The notes under the pieces were generated by a model. That model saw only the letters and a program-made list of their open reading frames with translations, ran no database searches and had not been told where the DNA came from. Of a stretch of DNA of 6,387 bases, positions 1 through 6,220 are shown in pieces. Origin of the DNA: Candidatus Zhuqueibacterota bacterium 4484_87 (GTDB lineage Bacteria > Zhuqueibacterota > Zhuqueibacteria > Thermofontimicrobiales > Thermofontimicrobiaceae); contig NATN01000167.1 in assembly GCA_002085355.1 (NCBI GenBank), positions 1 through 6,387 of the forward strand, given 5' to 3'. Numbering within the stretch: position 1 is the stretch's first letter; the number at the start of each line of letters is the position of its first letter. A program made the position numbers and the translations under genes.

Positions 1-1
1 T

Positions 2-1006
2 TTAGGGAGATATGTTTTATACAACAGCCCAAAGCCTGATTATTTTGGCTTTGACCAGCCGGTGATCGATGGATTTAAAGTGAAAGAATTTTTCTATGTT
101 TGGAGCGGAAAATTGGATTCAGTCTATTTTCAGGGAGTGGAACCAGAAAAGTCGTGTCCTTTCGAAAGTGTGCCTTTCAGTGGGGCAGAGTATTTCAATA
201 ATGGTATTGAGCAGAACCCTGTGGTGGACGATAGAGAAATGTGGGCAGTGGAAATCGAATTTACCAATGAAATTACTGCCGAAGGAGTTGTCGGCGAACC
301 AGCGGGACAGGGCGCGTTTCGCTATGCTCTTCGGGATTTTACTCATCCCACCGGATTTTTTCGCTGCCCGTTCAATGTCTGGAAAATCGTGAAAGGAGAG
401 CGAGTCGGCAAATTGAATGTGTGCTTTACTGAAGATCCCAACGGAACTCGAATGAATGGCATCTGGGATCCGGATACTTCCAATTCTGGAGCTTCTGAGA
501 GACTTTATGTGATGAAAACCGATTATGATCCGAGCGGAACAGCTTATTTATTTAAGCCACTTGATCCTCAAGAATATCTTTATAAAATCTGGCTGCGTCT
601 AAAATCGGGCTCTGATCATGTGAGTGTAGGCGATAAATTTGTTTTTGATTGGAAATATCCGACTACCAGCGAGGATGTTTTTGTTTTTACAACAACTGGT
701 GTGGAGAAAAAAGATGTTGTGAAAAAATATCAATTTCAATTGAAACAGAACTATCCTAATCCCTTCAACAACTCCACGCGCATCAATTTTACATTGCCTG
801 AACAGGGAATAGTGAGTTTGAAAATTTACAATATCTTGGGGCAGGAAGTCATTGAATTGTTCGATCGAGATATGCCAGCCGGTGAGCACATTGTTTTTTG
901 GGAAGGGAAAAACCGGTTTGGTGAAAGAGTTCCTTCGGGGATGTATTTTGCGAGATTGAAGTCTGGACAGAGAAATCATGTGATCAAGCTCTTGCTGATT
1001 GAATAG
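2..1006 (+). CDS. Secreted protein with C-terminal type IX (type A) sorting domain, 5'-truncated by window edge
   Basis: The reading frame is open from the first complete codon at position 2 to the TAG at 1004-1006, giving 334 visible residues. A GTG at 62 is an internal valine rather than a start: the frame continues upstream with protein-like sequence (RYVLYNSPKPDYFGFDQP) and no ribosome site precedes it. Visible residues 1-235 form an extracellular beta-rich region containing LNVCFTEDPNG (about 138-148) and GDKFVFDWKYPTTSEDVF (about 210-227). From memory, these motifs recur in large surface proteins of KSB1/Calditrichaeota-type bacteria; no enzymatic function is recognised. Residues about 244-334 are the sorting domain: NYPNPFN at 250-256, then IYNILGQEV, a W.GKN..GE turn and VPSGMYFARL, ending in KLLLIE. 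In the known family this domain directs type IX secretion and is usually removed or used for surface attachment. The product is therefore inferred to be exported or cell-surface. The missing N-terminus should carry a Sec signal peptide. Confidence 0.85.
   Translation, partial: LGRYVLYNSPKPDYFGFDQPVIDGFKVKEFFYVWSGKLDSVYFQGVEPEKSCPFESVPFSGAEYFNNGIEQNPVVDDREMWAVEIEFTNEITAEGVVGEPAGQGAFRYALRDFTHPTGFFRCPFNVWKIVKGERVGKLNVCFTEDPNGTRMNGIWDPDTSNSGASERLYVMKTDYDPSGTAYLFKPLDPQEYLYKIWLRLKSGSDHVSVGDKFVFDWKYPTTSEDVFVFTTTGVEKKDVVKKYQFQLKQNYPNPFNNSTRINFTLPEQGIVSLKIYNILGQEVIELFDRDMPAGEHIVFWEGKNRFGERVPSGMYFARLKSGQRNHVIKLLLIE
929..961 (+). repeat. Direct repeat inside sorting-domain coding sequence, copy 1
   Basis: This 33-nt stretch encodes VPSGMYFARLK. 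It matches 4405-4437 in the next gene at 31 of 33 positions; the two differences are T/G at repeat position 6 and G/C at position 24. Both are third-codon-position changes (CCT/CCG proline, GCG/GCC alanine). The rest of the two sorting domains is much less similar at the DNA level. Confidence 0.8.
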
Positions 1007-1024
1007 ATTTGTATCGTATTTTAA

Positions 1025-1058
1025 ACAAACTTGGTTTGTAGGTCTAACCTGGGGTTGT
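1025..1058. repeat. Degenerate copy of the intergenic 33-nt palindrome
   Basis: This copy lies 18 bp after the stop codon of the first gene. It contains a small perfect hairpin, ACAAAC-TTG-GTTTGT (1025-1039), and then AACCTGGGGTTGT (1046-1058). The 14-mer AAACTTGGTTTGTA at 1027-1040 is identical to the right arm of the full copy after the next gene (4518-4531). The second piece resembles the right arm of the copy at 6151-6183, with one extra G. It looks like two right-arm remnants of the family rather than one intact unit. There is no T-run after it, so it is not a classical intrinsic terminator. Confidence 0.55.
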
Positions 1059-1072
1059 ATTAAAAGTTTTTT

Positions 1073-1116
1073 GAAACCGCAAAGGTCGCAATGGAGGCAC
1101 AAAGGTCACAAAGAAT
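1073..1116. repeat. Degenerate purine-rich CGCAAAGG-type intergenic repeat
   Basis: The stretch is made of imperfect short units: CGCAAAGGT, CGCAATGGA, GGCACAAAGGT, CACAAAG. Similar 'CGCAAAGGACGCAAAGG' strings are, to my knowledge, dispersed intergenic repeats in several bacterial groups, including Bacteroidetes relatives and metagenomic FCB genomes. On the minus strand it reads as an apparent peptide, FVTFVPPLRPLRF, which explains why spurious ORFs run through it. No transposase or flanking target duplication is visible. Confidence 0.6.
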
Positions 1117-1156
1117 ATTTTATTGAAAATAACTAAGTTAAAAGATTTATAAATTT

Positions 1157-1176
1157 TTCGTGCCCCTCGTGCTTTT
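1157..1176. repeat. Short CGTGCCCCTCGTGC-type repeat fragment
   Basis: The sequence TTCGTGCCCCTCGTGCTTTT holds two CGTGC units 9 bp apart. On the minus strand it reads AAAAGCACGAGGGGCACGAA, which resembles the 'cacgaaaggcacgaa' class of dispersed intergenic repeats. It sits about 40 bp after the CGCAAAGG-type repeat, with its purine-rich strand in the opposite orientation. Only one short fragment is present, so the assignment is tentative. Confidence 0.35.
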
Positions 1177-1232
1177 AACTGATTTTTTAACTTTTGATAC
1201 AGTTCGAGGTAAATGACGATAAATGAAATTTT

Positions 1233-1238
1233 GAGGAG
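1233..1238 (+). promoter_or_regulatory. Ribosome binding site fixing the start at 1246
   Basis: GAGGAG lies 7 nt before the ATG at 1246, an ideal Shine-Dalgarno position. The in-frame upstream ATG at 1213 has only GAGGT (1206-1210) 2 nt before it, which is too close. Starting at 1246 also puts the signal peptide's basic residues at the very N-terminus. Confidence 0.8.
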
Positions 1239-1245
1239 AGAAAAA

Positions 1246-4200
1246 ATGAGAATCCAAAAAATTTTACTAATCATTTTGTTCTTGGTTGGCGTCTGCTTTG
1301 CCAGCGAATCTTCCTTACAAAAAAACAGTTCGACCAGCGCAGTTTCGACAAAATATTTCGACATCAATCGTATCAATACACCGATTTACAATAACGGATA
1401 TTGGGCACGACACTTGGTCACCGGAAACACAAATTTTTATTTTGATGACTGGCCTATTTTGTATGTTTCCGGTCTCTGGCTTGGCGCTACTGTGAACGGA
1501 GAAATCAGAGCATCCGTTGCGGAGTATTACACTGATTTTAGCGGTGGCATTCTGGATGAGTCGGGAAATATTGTTATCGCTCCTGATTCTGTTTTCCGCG
1601 TTTATAAAATTAATCGCGGCGACAATGCGGAAAATAATGTCGATTATGCCCAGTGGCCTGCTCAATGGGGCGCGCCCACAGATGAGCAAGGAAATCCGCT
1701 TTTACTCGGCGATCAAACTTTATGGTGCTCTTTCATCGATGCGGACACTTCGAAGCGCGACGTAAATAGCGTTCCACCGCTGGGCGCAGAAGTTCATTTG
1801 ACAGTCTGGGGCTGGCAGGAAATCGATAATGTGATTTTTCTGCACTACGAGATTTTCAATAAAAGTGGAACGAATTGGGATAGCTTATACGTCGGCTTAT
1901 TCATGGATCCGGATATCTCTCCCTGGGCGCGCGATTTCACCGGCAGCGACAGCACGCTTAATTTTGTCTATGCTTATGAAACTTTTGAAGACGATTTTTT
2001 GCGGGATAATTACGCCCTGGGCAGTGTAATGCTGGCGTCGCCAATTGTGGAGTCTGTAGGAGATACGGCGATTACTTTTTGGGGCGAGCGATTGGATTTC
2101 AGAAATATCGATGTGCTGGCTCCTAAATATAGAAAATCAACATCAGGCGGTTGGCAAGACGTCGCACCATATCAAACCGAAACAATAGCTCATGAAATTT
2201 ACAATCGTTTGCAGTGCATTAGCACATTAGGGGAATTGTTGATTAATCCTCTCACTGGCGAAAGAACGACCTGGGCTTATACCGGAGATCCGGTCAAGGG
2301 CGTCGGCTGGCTGGATCCCCGACCACGCGATCGCCGGATGATGCTTTCCGCGGGACCGCTGAATGTAGCGCCTGGCGATAGTTTGGATTTCACGCTGGCG
2401 CTTTTCCCGAATGTACGCCATGATCGCCTGATGGGAGTTTATGATTTGCAACGACAGGCTGTTGCGATGCAGGCGTTTTTTCGAAATAAAGTTGGGCTTT
2501 ACACACAAGCGGCGGTAGCGAATTTTGGTGAACAGAATTTTCCGGTTTCTTTGCGCATGATCAATTCGGAAAATGTAAGACAATTGGAATTCACCGTGCA
2601 ATCTTTTTCAGCGGATTTGACAATGACGGATTTTCACCCAGCCGGACGCGCTGCTGATTTTGCAACAGAGATAACTGTGGACACTGTTAACAATCAAATG
2701 TATGTAAAAATGACCGCCATTTCTGACGCAATTTTTCTCGGCAACGGCGTGATTGGCGAGATCGGTTTTTCTGCAAGTGAGATGCCACAAAACTTACTTG
2801 CGGATTTTATCATCACGGAAATTCAAGTGCTGACTGAAAACGATGAAATGATTTTTCTGTCGCCAATTGAAGGACTCGTCAAACTGGAACAATTACCTGC
2901 TCCGCCGCAGCTTCTGACGCCCGCCGATGGTGAATTGATTAACGGAATGAAAATTGATTTTTCCTGGACTTATTCCGCAGGAAGTGATACAAATATTTAT
3001 TTGCTAAAATTAGGGGATGATGTTTTTCAGGATGTTTCAGATGACACGTTAATGAGTTTTCCTGTTTCAGAATTTGTGTTTGAAGAAAATTATTCCACTT
3101 CCCGGCAATGGACAGTGGAGATCAGTAATTACGGACAAAAAATCTGTTCGCCAGACACATTTTCATTTCATCTACCCCAACCAGATGAATTGCAATTTAC
3201 CGAGAAAATTGGCGCGATCTCTCCGCCGTTTGATGCGAGTCGGATGGAAGTTTTTTCAAATTATTTTTATCACAATGGAAAAATTTACTTTTTCGCCGAT
3301 GAATGGGATTGGCACAGTCAAGCCGATGTGAGATTGTTTTTATATCAAACAACGAAAAATATGCCCTACTTGTTGAAAACGCAGAGCATTGAAAATTGCA
3401 AGGAAGTGAGTTTGTTCGCTCGAAGTGATACTCTGGCGTTTATTTTTCAAAATAATGAATTGCTGATCTATGATGTCGATGAGAATTTTCAATTCCATTA
3501 TCTGCGGAACTATCATTTTTCCCATCTCCCTCTTGCCATGAAAACATTCAGGAATTATCTTTTTTTAATTCACGGATATTACAACGATAAATATCATCTG
3601 CTTGTCTATAAAATCTCTCCCAACGGAACAATTGTGCAAGTGCAGGATTATCCGTTGACCGATTGGAAAAAATGGGATTTGTCATCTCCAGAAAATGGCA
3701 TCATGACCATCCGCTGGACCTATTTAATTTTGGCGTTTGGCGACTGGGGAATGTTTGATATTTCGAACCCGGAAGCGATTCGATTAATTTGCCATCAGAC
3801 TTTACCGGCAGGTTTAGCAACGACCGTAGCTTTAGACGCTGCTCATGGACAAATTTTCCTTGGCAGTTCGGAAAATGAAATTTTTATCTATGACTTTCCT
3901 CATGATAGTTCTGCCACATTAATCTATCGGGAAAGTTTTGGGACAACTCGCCGCTATGGTAAAGTATCTCCCATGACTCAAATGAAAGTTTACGGCAGCC
4001 AGATTTACTTTAATCATCTTTACAATGGAAATTTTCAGACTTGTCATCGACAGCCGGGGCAGCCTTTTATCATAAATGGCATTCTTGCTGCTGATAATCC
4101 TATTTTGACGAAAAACATGATTTTTGACTGGAGCCGGTCACAGCTATATGTTTATCGGAATCTGCTTACAACCGAAGTGGAGAGCAACAATCACAAAGTG

Positions 4201-4482
4201 CCGTCAAACTTTATTTTGCTGCAAAATTATCCCAATCCATTCAACAGTTTAACAAAGATCAGATTTTATCTGCCGCAGAGGAGTGAAGTTTCTCTGGTTA
4301 TTTACAATTTGCTGGGTCAAAAAGTGAAAACTTTAATCAAGGGTATGCGAGGTCCTGGTTCATTTTCAGTATTCTGGAACGGTAAAAATGATCGGGGAGA
4401 ACAGGTTCCGTCGGGGATGTATTTTGCCAGATTGAAGGCAGAGAAGAAAACACGGGTGATTAAGTTATTGTTGATTGAGTAG
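1246..4482 (+). CDS. Large multi-domain secreted surface protein with type IX (type A) sorting domain
   Basis: The protein has 1078 residues from the ATG at 1246. Residues 1-19 are a Sec signal peptide (MRIQK, hydrophobic ILLIILFLVGVCFA, likely cleavage after A19). Residues about 35-400 form an extracellular region with GLWLGA (76-81), PLLLGDQTLW (151-160) and YTGDPVKGVGWLD...DRRMMLSAGPL (345-372). From memory these motifs recur in KSB1/Calditrichaeota-type secreted proteins; their function is unknown to me. Residues about 430-546 resemble a cohesin-like beta-sandwich. Residues about 551-644 are fibronectin-III/Ig-like (PPQLLTPADG...IDFSW). Residues about 647-985 look like a beta-propeller, with one LVIVD-type repeat near 826-842 (YLILAFGDWGMFDISNP). 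Residues about 989-1078 are the sorting domain (NYPNPFN 994-1000, GQKV, VPSGMYFARL, terminal KLLLIE). It probably acts outside the outer membrane, possibly in binding or adhesion; no catalytic motif is seen. Domain borders are by eye, and the cohesin and propeller calls are the weakest. Confidence 0.9.
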   Translation: MRIQKILLIILFLVGVCFASESSLQKNSSTSAVSTKYFDINRINTPIYNNGYWARHLVTGNTNFYFDDWPILYVSGLWLGATVNGEIRASVAEYYTDFSGGILDESGNIVIAPDSVFRVYKINRGDNAENNVDYAQWPAQWGAPTDEQGNPLLLGDQTLWCSFIDADTSKRDVNSVPPLGAEVHLTVWGWQEIDNVIFLHYEIFNKSGTNWDSLYVGLFMDPDISPWARDFTGSDSTLNFVYAYETFEDDFLRDNYALGSVMLASPIVESVGDTAITFWGERLDFRNIDVLAPKYRKSTSGGWQDVAPYQTETIAHEIYNRLQCISTLGELLINPLTGERTTWAYTGDPVKGVGWLDPRPRDRRMMLSAGPLNVAPGDSLDFTLALFPNVRHDRLMGVYDLQRQAVAMQAFFRNKVGLYTQAAVANFGEQNFPVSLRMINSENVRQLEFTVQSFSADLTMTDFHPAGRAADFATEITVDTVNNQMYVKMTAISDAIFLGNGVIGEIGFSASEMPQNLLADFIITEIQVLTENDEMIFLSPIEGLVKLEQLPAPPQLLTPADGELINGMKIDFSWTYSAGSDTNIYLLKLGDDVFQDVSDDTLMSFPVSEFVFEENYSTSRQWTVEISNYGQKICSPDTFSFHLPQPDELQFTEKIGAISPPFDASRMEVFSNYFYHNGKIYFFADEWDWHSQADVRLFLYQTTKNMPYLLKTQSIENCKEVSLFARSDTLAFIFQNNELLIYDVDENFQFHYLRNYHFSHLPLAMKTFRNYLFLIHGYYNDKYHLLVYKISPNGTIVQVQDYPLTDWKKWDLSSPENGIMTIRWTYLILAFGDWGMFDISNPEAIRLICHQTLPAGLATTVALDAAHGQIFLGSSENEIFIYDFPHDSSATLIYRESFGTTRRYGKVSPMTQMKVYGSQIYFNHLYNGNFQTCHRQPGQPFIINGILAADNPILTKNMIFDWSRSQLYVYRNLLTTEVESNNHKVPSNFILLQNYPNPFNSLTKIRFYLPQRSEVSLVIYNLLGQKVKTLIKGMRGPGSFSVFWNGKNDRGEQVPSGMYFARLKAEKKTRVIKLLLIE
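4405..4437 (+). repeat. Direct repeat inside sorting-domain coding sequence, copy 2
   Basis: This is the counterpart of 929-961, identical at 31 of 33 positions and encoding VPSGMYFARLK. It lies near the 3' end of the gene, as copy 1 does. It could reflect strong protein constraint plus shared codon preference, or a recent shared origin or gene conversion of the domain. Confidence 0.8.
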
Positions 4483-4497
4483 ATTGGCTTTTTACAA

Positions 4498-4530
4498 ACA
4501 AACCTGGTTTTTTCGAGAAACTTGGTTTGT
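4498..4530. repeat. 33-nt intergenic palindrome, copy A
   Basis: This unit starts ACAAACCTGG and ends CTTGGTTTGT, with a TTCGAG centre. Pairing base i with 34-i gives 7 paired bases, one T-T mismatch, then 8 more pairs including G-T wobbles. An alternative register extends outward: TTTACAAAC (4491-4499) is perfectly complementary to GTTTGTAAA (4525-4533). The unit lies between the large secreted protein and the lipoprotein. The sequence after it is AAATTTAAAA, so it lacks the T-tract of a standard intrinsic terminator on the + strand. Confidence 0.85.
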
Positions 4531-4540
4531 AAATTTAAAA

Positions 4541-4547
4541 TAAGGCG
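4541..4547 (+). promoter_or_regulatory. Ribosome binding site fixing the start at 4555
   Basis: TAAGGCG lies a few bases before the ATG at 4555; its AAGG core (4542-4545) ends 9 nt upstream. The alternative in-frame TTG at 4522 falls inside palindrome copy A, has no Shine-Dalgarno match, and would put an extra 11 residues before the lipoprotein signal. Confidence 0.65.
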
Positions 4548-4554
4548 ACTCGAC

Positions 4555-6021
4555 ATGACAAAATTCCATCCCAAAATAAATTTTACTTTGTTCTTTCTAT
4601 TATTGATAAGCCTTTGGCTTGCATCTTGCCAGAAAAAAGAACCCGCATTTTTTACGCATCCCGAATATCAGCTAATAAAAGAGTTCGATCACAGAAAAAT
4701 CGTGATGTTGGCAGATTTCAAGCATGGTCAACCATTGTCATTTAGAAGTTTGATTTTCCTGTTAGATCAATGGATTGAAATGCTTGCGGCGGATAAATCA
4801 GATCAACGAAATCTCACTCTGGTGCTGGAATGGGACGACGAGATTATCGCTAAAATAAACGGGTATCTGGAGACCGGAAATCTTGACGATTTAGTGGAAT
4901 ATTGGTTGCCTTATCGGTCGCTTGAAATGCTGGAATTTTTATCAGACCTGAGGCAGTTTCATCTTAAAATCAATTTAATGAACAATGAATTATCCGAAAG
5001 CGCAAAAATTCATTTTGAAATTATCGGTGGAGAAGTTTCAAATTTATTCAACGATGTCCGTCTGCTAAAACAGTCAAAATATGAAGGCGTTAAATATTTT
5101 GTCCACGATAGAGATAGTCTGGCGGCAAATAAGATTATTCAATACCTGAATGCGCACCCATCTCAAAAGGCTCTGGTTTTTTACGGAAGCCCACATTTGA
5201 TTAAAAATTTTGTTCTGAAGAATAATATGAATACGCTGGAAGATAAAGATTCCTACGGATATTATCTTGCCTATTATTTGAAGCAAAAGTTTGAGGATGA
5301 TTCTGTCCTTGCTGTCAACCAGGTCGTGTTGCCCCCTCAAAATCTGTTAAGTTCGCCTTTTGCAGAAGTGAAAGACAAAAACATTTTTGTGCGTAGCCAA
5401 TATATCCCTTGGAAAAATTTAAAGCCTGAAAATTATGATGCATTTATCATCAGACATGAAGTGTTCATCCCACGGCATCCGCTTTATCTAATTTTCAGCC
5501 GCCGAGTTGTTGAAAGTTGTCTTAAAAAAATGAAATTTCTTGAACCTTACTTGCCGGGATATCAGGCAAAACAATATTATGATATTGCTCTGAATGCATT
5601 GAAATTCATGACAGGCAAGAACTTTAAGACCATAAAAGACTGGGAAAACTGGTATAAGAAAAACGGTTTTGATGGTCTGGCTCGACTTGATGCGGAAGAT
5701 TTCGCCGAATTTGTTTTTACAGACTATTATGAAAATTATAAAAATCCGAGCACAAGGCGCAGATTAGTTATGTTTGGCTTTGGACCCGGAATGATGGCTG
5801 TCAACAACATACCTGAAAAAAGATACTGGAAAGAAGTGTTGTGGCCTCAAGTTTTGCCGCGAATTAAGCTGTTAAATTCAATCGGAATAAACTGGATTGG
5901 ATATGCATACGAAAAAGAAAAGGCGAAAAAGCTAATCGAATCGATAACAAAAAAGCGTTTTTCCCGGGAAGATGAATATTTGAAATTTTGGCGGAAATAT
6001 TTTTGTCAAGCCAGTTACTAA
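4555..6021 (+). CDS. Predicted lipoprotein with divergent erythromycin-esterase/ChaN-like (TIKI superfamily) domain
   Basis: The protein has 488 residues. The N-terminus is a lipoprotein signal: basic start (MTKFHPK), hydrophobic core, lipobox LASC with the lipidated cysteine at C25, so it is expected to be membrane-anchored in the envelope. Residues about 40-220 can be laid against the erythromycin-esterase pattern: VMLADFKHG (50-58) for the GEATHG motif, LVLEWD (89-94) for the conserved LE strand, INGYLETG, HDRDSLAANKIIQYL (184-198) for the RDxxMAxN helix, and ALVFYGSPHL (206-215) for the strand ending in AHNxH. H57, E92, R186, D187, N192 and H214 are retained. The Glu of GEATHG is Asp54, and the first His of AHNxH is Gly211, so macrolide esterase activity should not be assumed. 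Residues about 350-370 hold ALKFMTGKNF followed by WENW (363-366), a motif I associate with HEAT-like or uncharacterised lipoprotein C-termini. The rest, to residue 488, is unrecognised. The fold assignment is by eye only; substrate is unknown. Confidence 0.8.
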   Translation: MTKFHPKINFTLFFLLLISLWLASCQKKEPAFFTHPEYQLIKEFDHRKIVMLADFKHGQPLSFRSLIFLLDQWIEMLAADKSDQRNLTLVLEWDDEIIAKINGYLETGNLDDLVEYWLPYRSLEMLEFLSDLRQFHLKINLMNNELSESAKIHFEIIGGEVSNLFNDVRLLKQSKYEGVKYFVHDRDSLAANKIIQYLNAHPSQKALVFYGSPHLIKNFVLKNNMNTLEDKDSYGYYLAYYLKQKFEDDSVLAVNQVVLPPQNLLSSPFAEVKDKNIFVRSQYIPWKNLKPENYDAFIIRHEVFIPRHPLYLIFSRRVVESCLKKMKFLEPYLPGYQAKQYYDIALNALKFMTGKNFKTIKDWENWYKKNGFDGLARLDAEDFAEFVFTDYYENYKNPSTRRRLVMFGFGPGMMAVNNIPEKRYWKEVLWPQVLPRIKLLNSIGINWIGYAYEKEKAKKLIESITKKRFSREDEYLKFWRKYFCQASY

Positions 6022-6055
6022 ACGAAAGTTATATTTTGAACAAACAAGTCGAGCG

Positions 6056-6090
6056 GACAAACCCGATTTCTTCGAGAAATCGGGTTTGTC
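6056..6090. repeat. Intergenic palindrome, copy B (perfect 15-bp stem)
   Basis: The arms GACAAACCCGATTTC (6056-6070) and GAAATCGGGTTTGTC (6076-6090) are perfectly complementary around a TTCGA loop; the T and A can pair too, leaving a TCG loop. The core 6057-6089 is 33 nt, the same length as the copies at 4498 and 6151. The unit starts 35 bp after the lipoprotein stop. It could stop or slow transcription or stabilise the 3' end of the mRNA, but the following AATTTCAGG is not a proper T-tract. Confidence 0.92.
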
Positions 6091-6150
6091 AATTTCAGGA
6101 AACTAATGTCCTCATTATGAGTTAGATAATTTTAATACAATAGCAAAACA

Positions 6151-6183
6151 ACAAACCAGCTTTTTTCAAAAAACCTGGGTTGT
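6151..6183. repeat. 33-nt intergenic palindrome, copy C
   Basis: The unit starts ACAAACCAGC and ends CCTGGGTTGT, with six T's facing six A's around a single central C. Pairing base i with 34-i leaves only two mismatches (A5/G29 and C10/C24). It is 60 bp downstream of copy B and 37 bp before the gpmI start. Its left arm contains a six-T run, but no T-run follows the right arm. Confidence 0.8.
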
Positions 6184-6208
6184 CTGGACTGATAAAGTGG
6201 AGACGGAG

Positions 6209-6214
6209 AAAGGA
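6209..6214 (+). promoter_or_regulatory. Ribosome binding site of gpmI
   Basis: AAAGGA ends 6 nt before the ATG at 6221, a good Shine-Dalgarno match and spacing. A second GGAG (6205-6208) lies slightly further upstream. Confidence 0.7.
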
Positions 6215-6220
6215 AACAGC

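Noticed and set aside
62..64. GTG at 62 as the start of the first gene
   Set aside because: The frame is open to position 2 with plausible protein sequence, there is no ribosome site, and no signal peptide follows, although the sorting domain demands one.
1213..1245. Upstream in-frame ATG at 1213 for the large secreted protein
   Set aside because: Its only Shine-Dalgarno-like match is 2 nt away, and it would add 11 charged/polar residues before the signal peptide. The ATG at 1246 has GAGGAG at 7 nt.
599..1376. Minus-strand ORFs of 167 and 110 codons (599-1102 and 1044-1376)
   Set aside because: They are shadows of + strand genes and run through the intergenic repeats; the FVTFVPPLRPLRF stretch is just the translated CGCAAAGG repeat.
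4522..4554. TTG start at 4522 for the lipoprotein
   Set aside because: It lies inside the palindrome and has no ribosome site; the ATG at 4555 gives a standard lipoprotein signal.
4555..6021. Macrolide resistance esterase
   Set aside because: Key motif positions are changed (Asp54, Gly211), it is a lipoprotein with a long extra C-terminus, and the similarity is only fold-level by eye.
6056..6090. Classical rho-independent terminator
   Set aside because: The stem is strong, but no T-run follows on either strand, and the same unit recurs elsewhere, so it is listed as a repeat with possible 3'-end function.
6100..6150. Promoter before gpmI (TAGATAAT near 6123-6130)
   Set aside because: It is AT-rich with a -10-like box, but there is no convincing -35 or Bacteroidetes-type -33/-7 pair, and the lineage's promoter consensus is unknown.
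4491..6190. CRISPR array from the spaced palindromes
   Set aside because: The copies are far apart and irregularly spaced, each differs internally, and genes lie between them.
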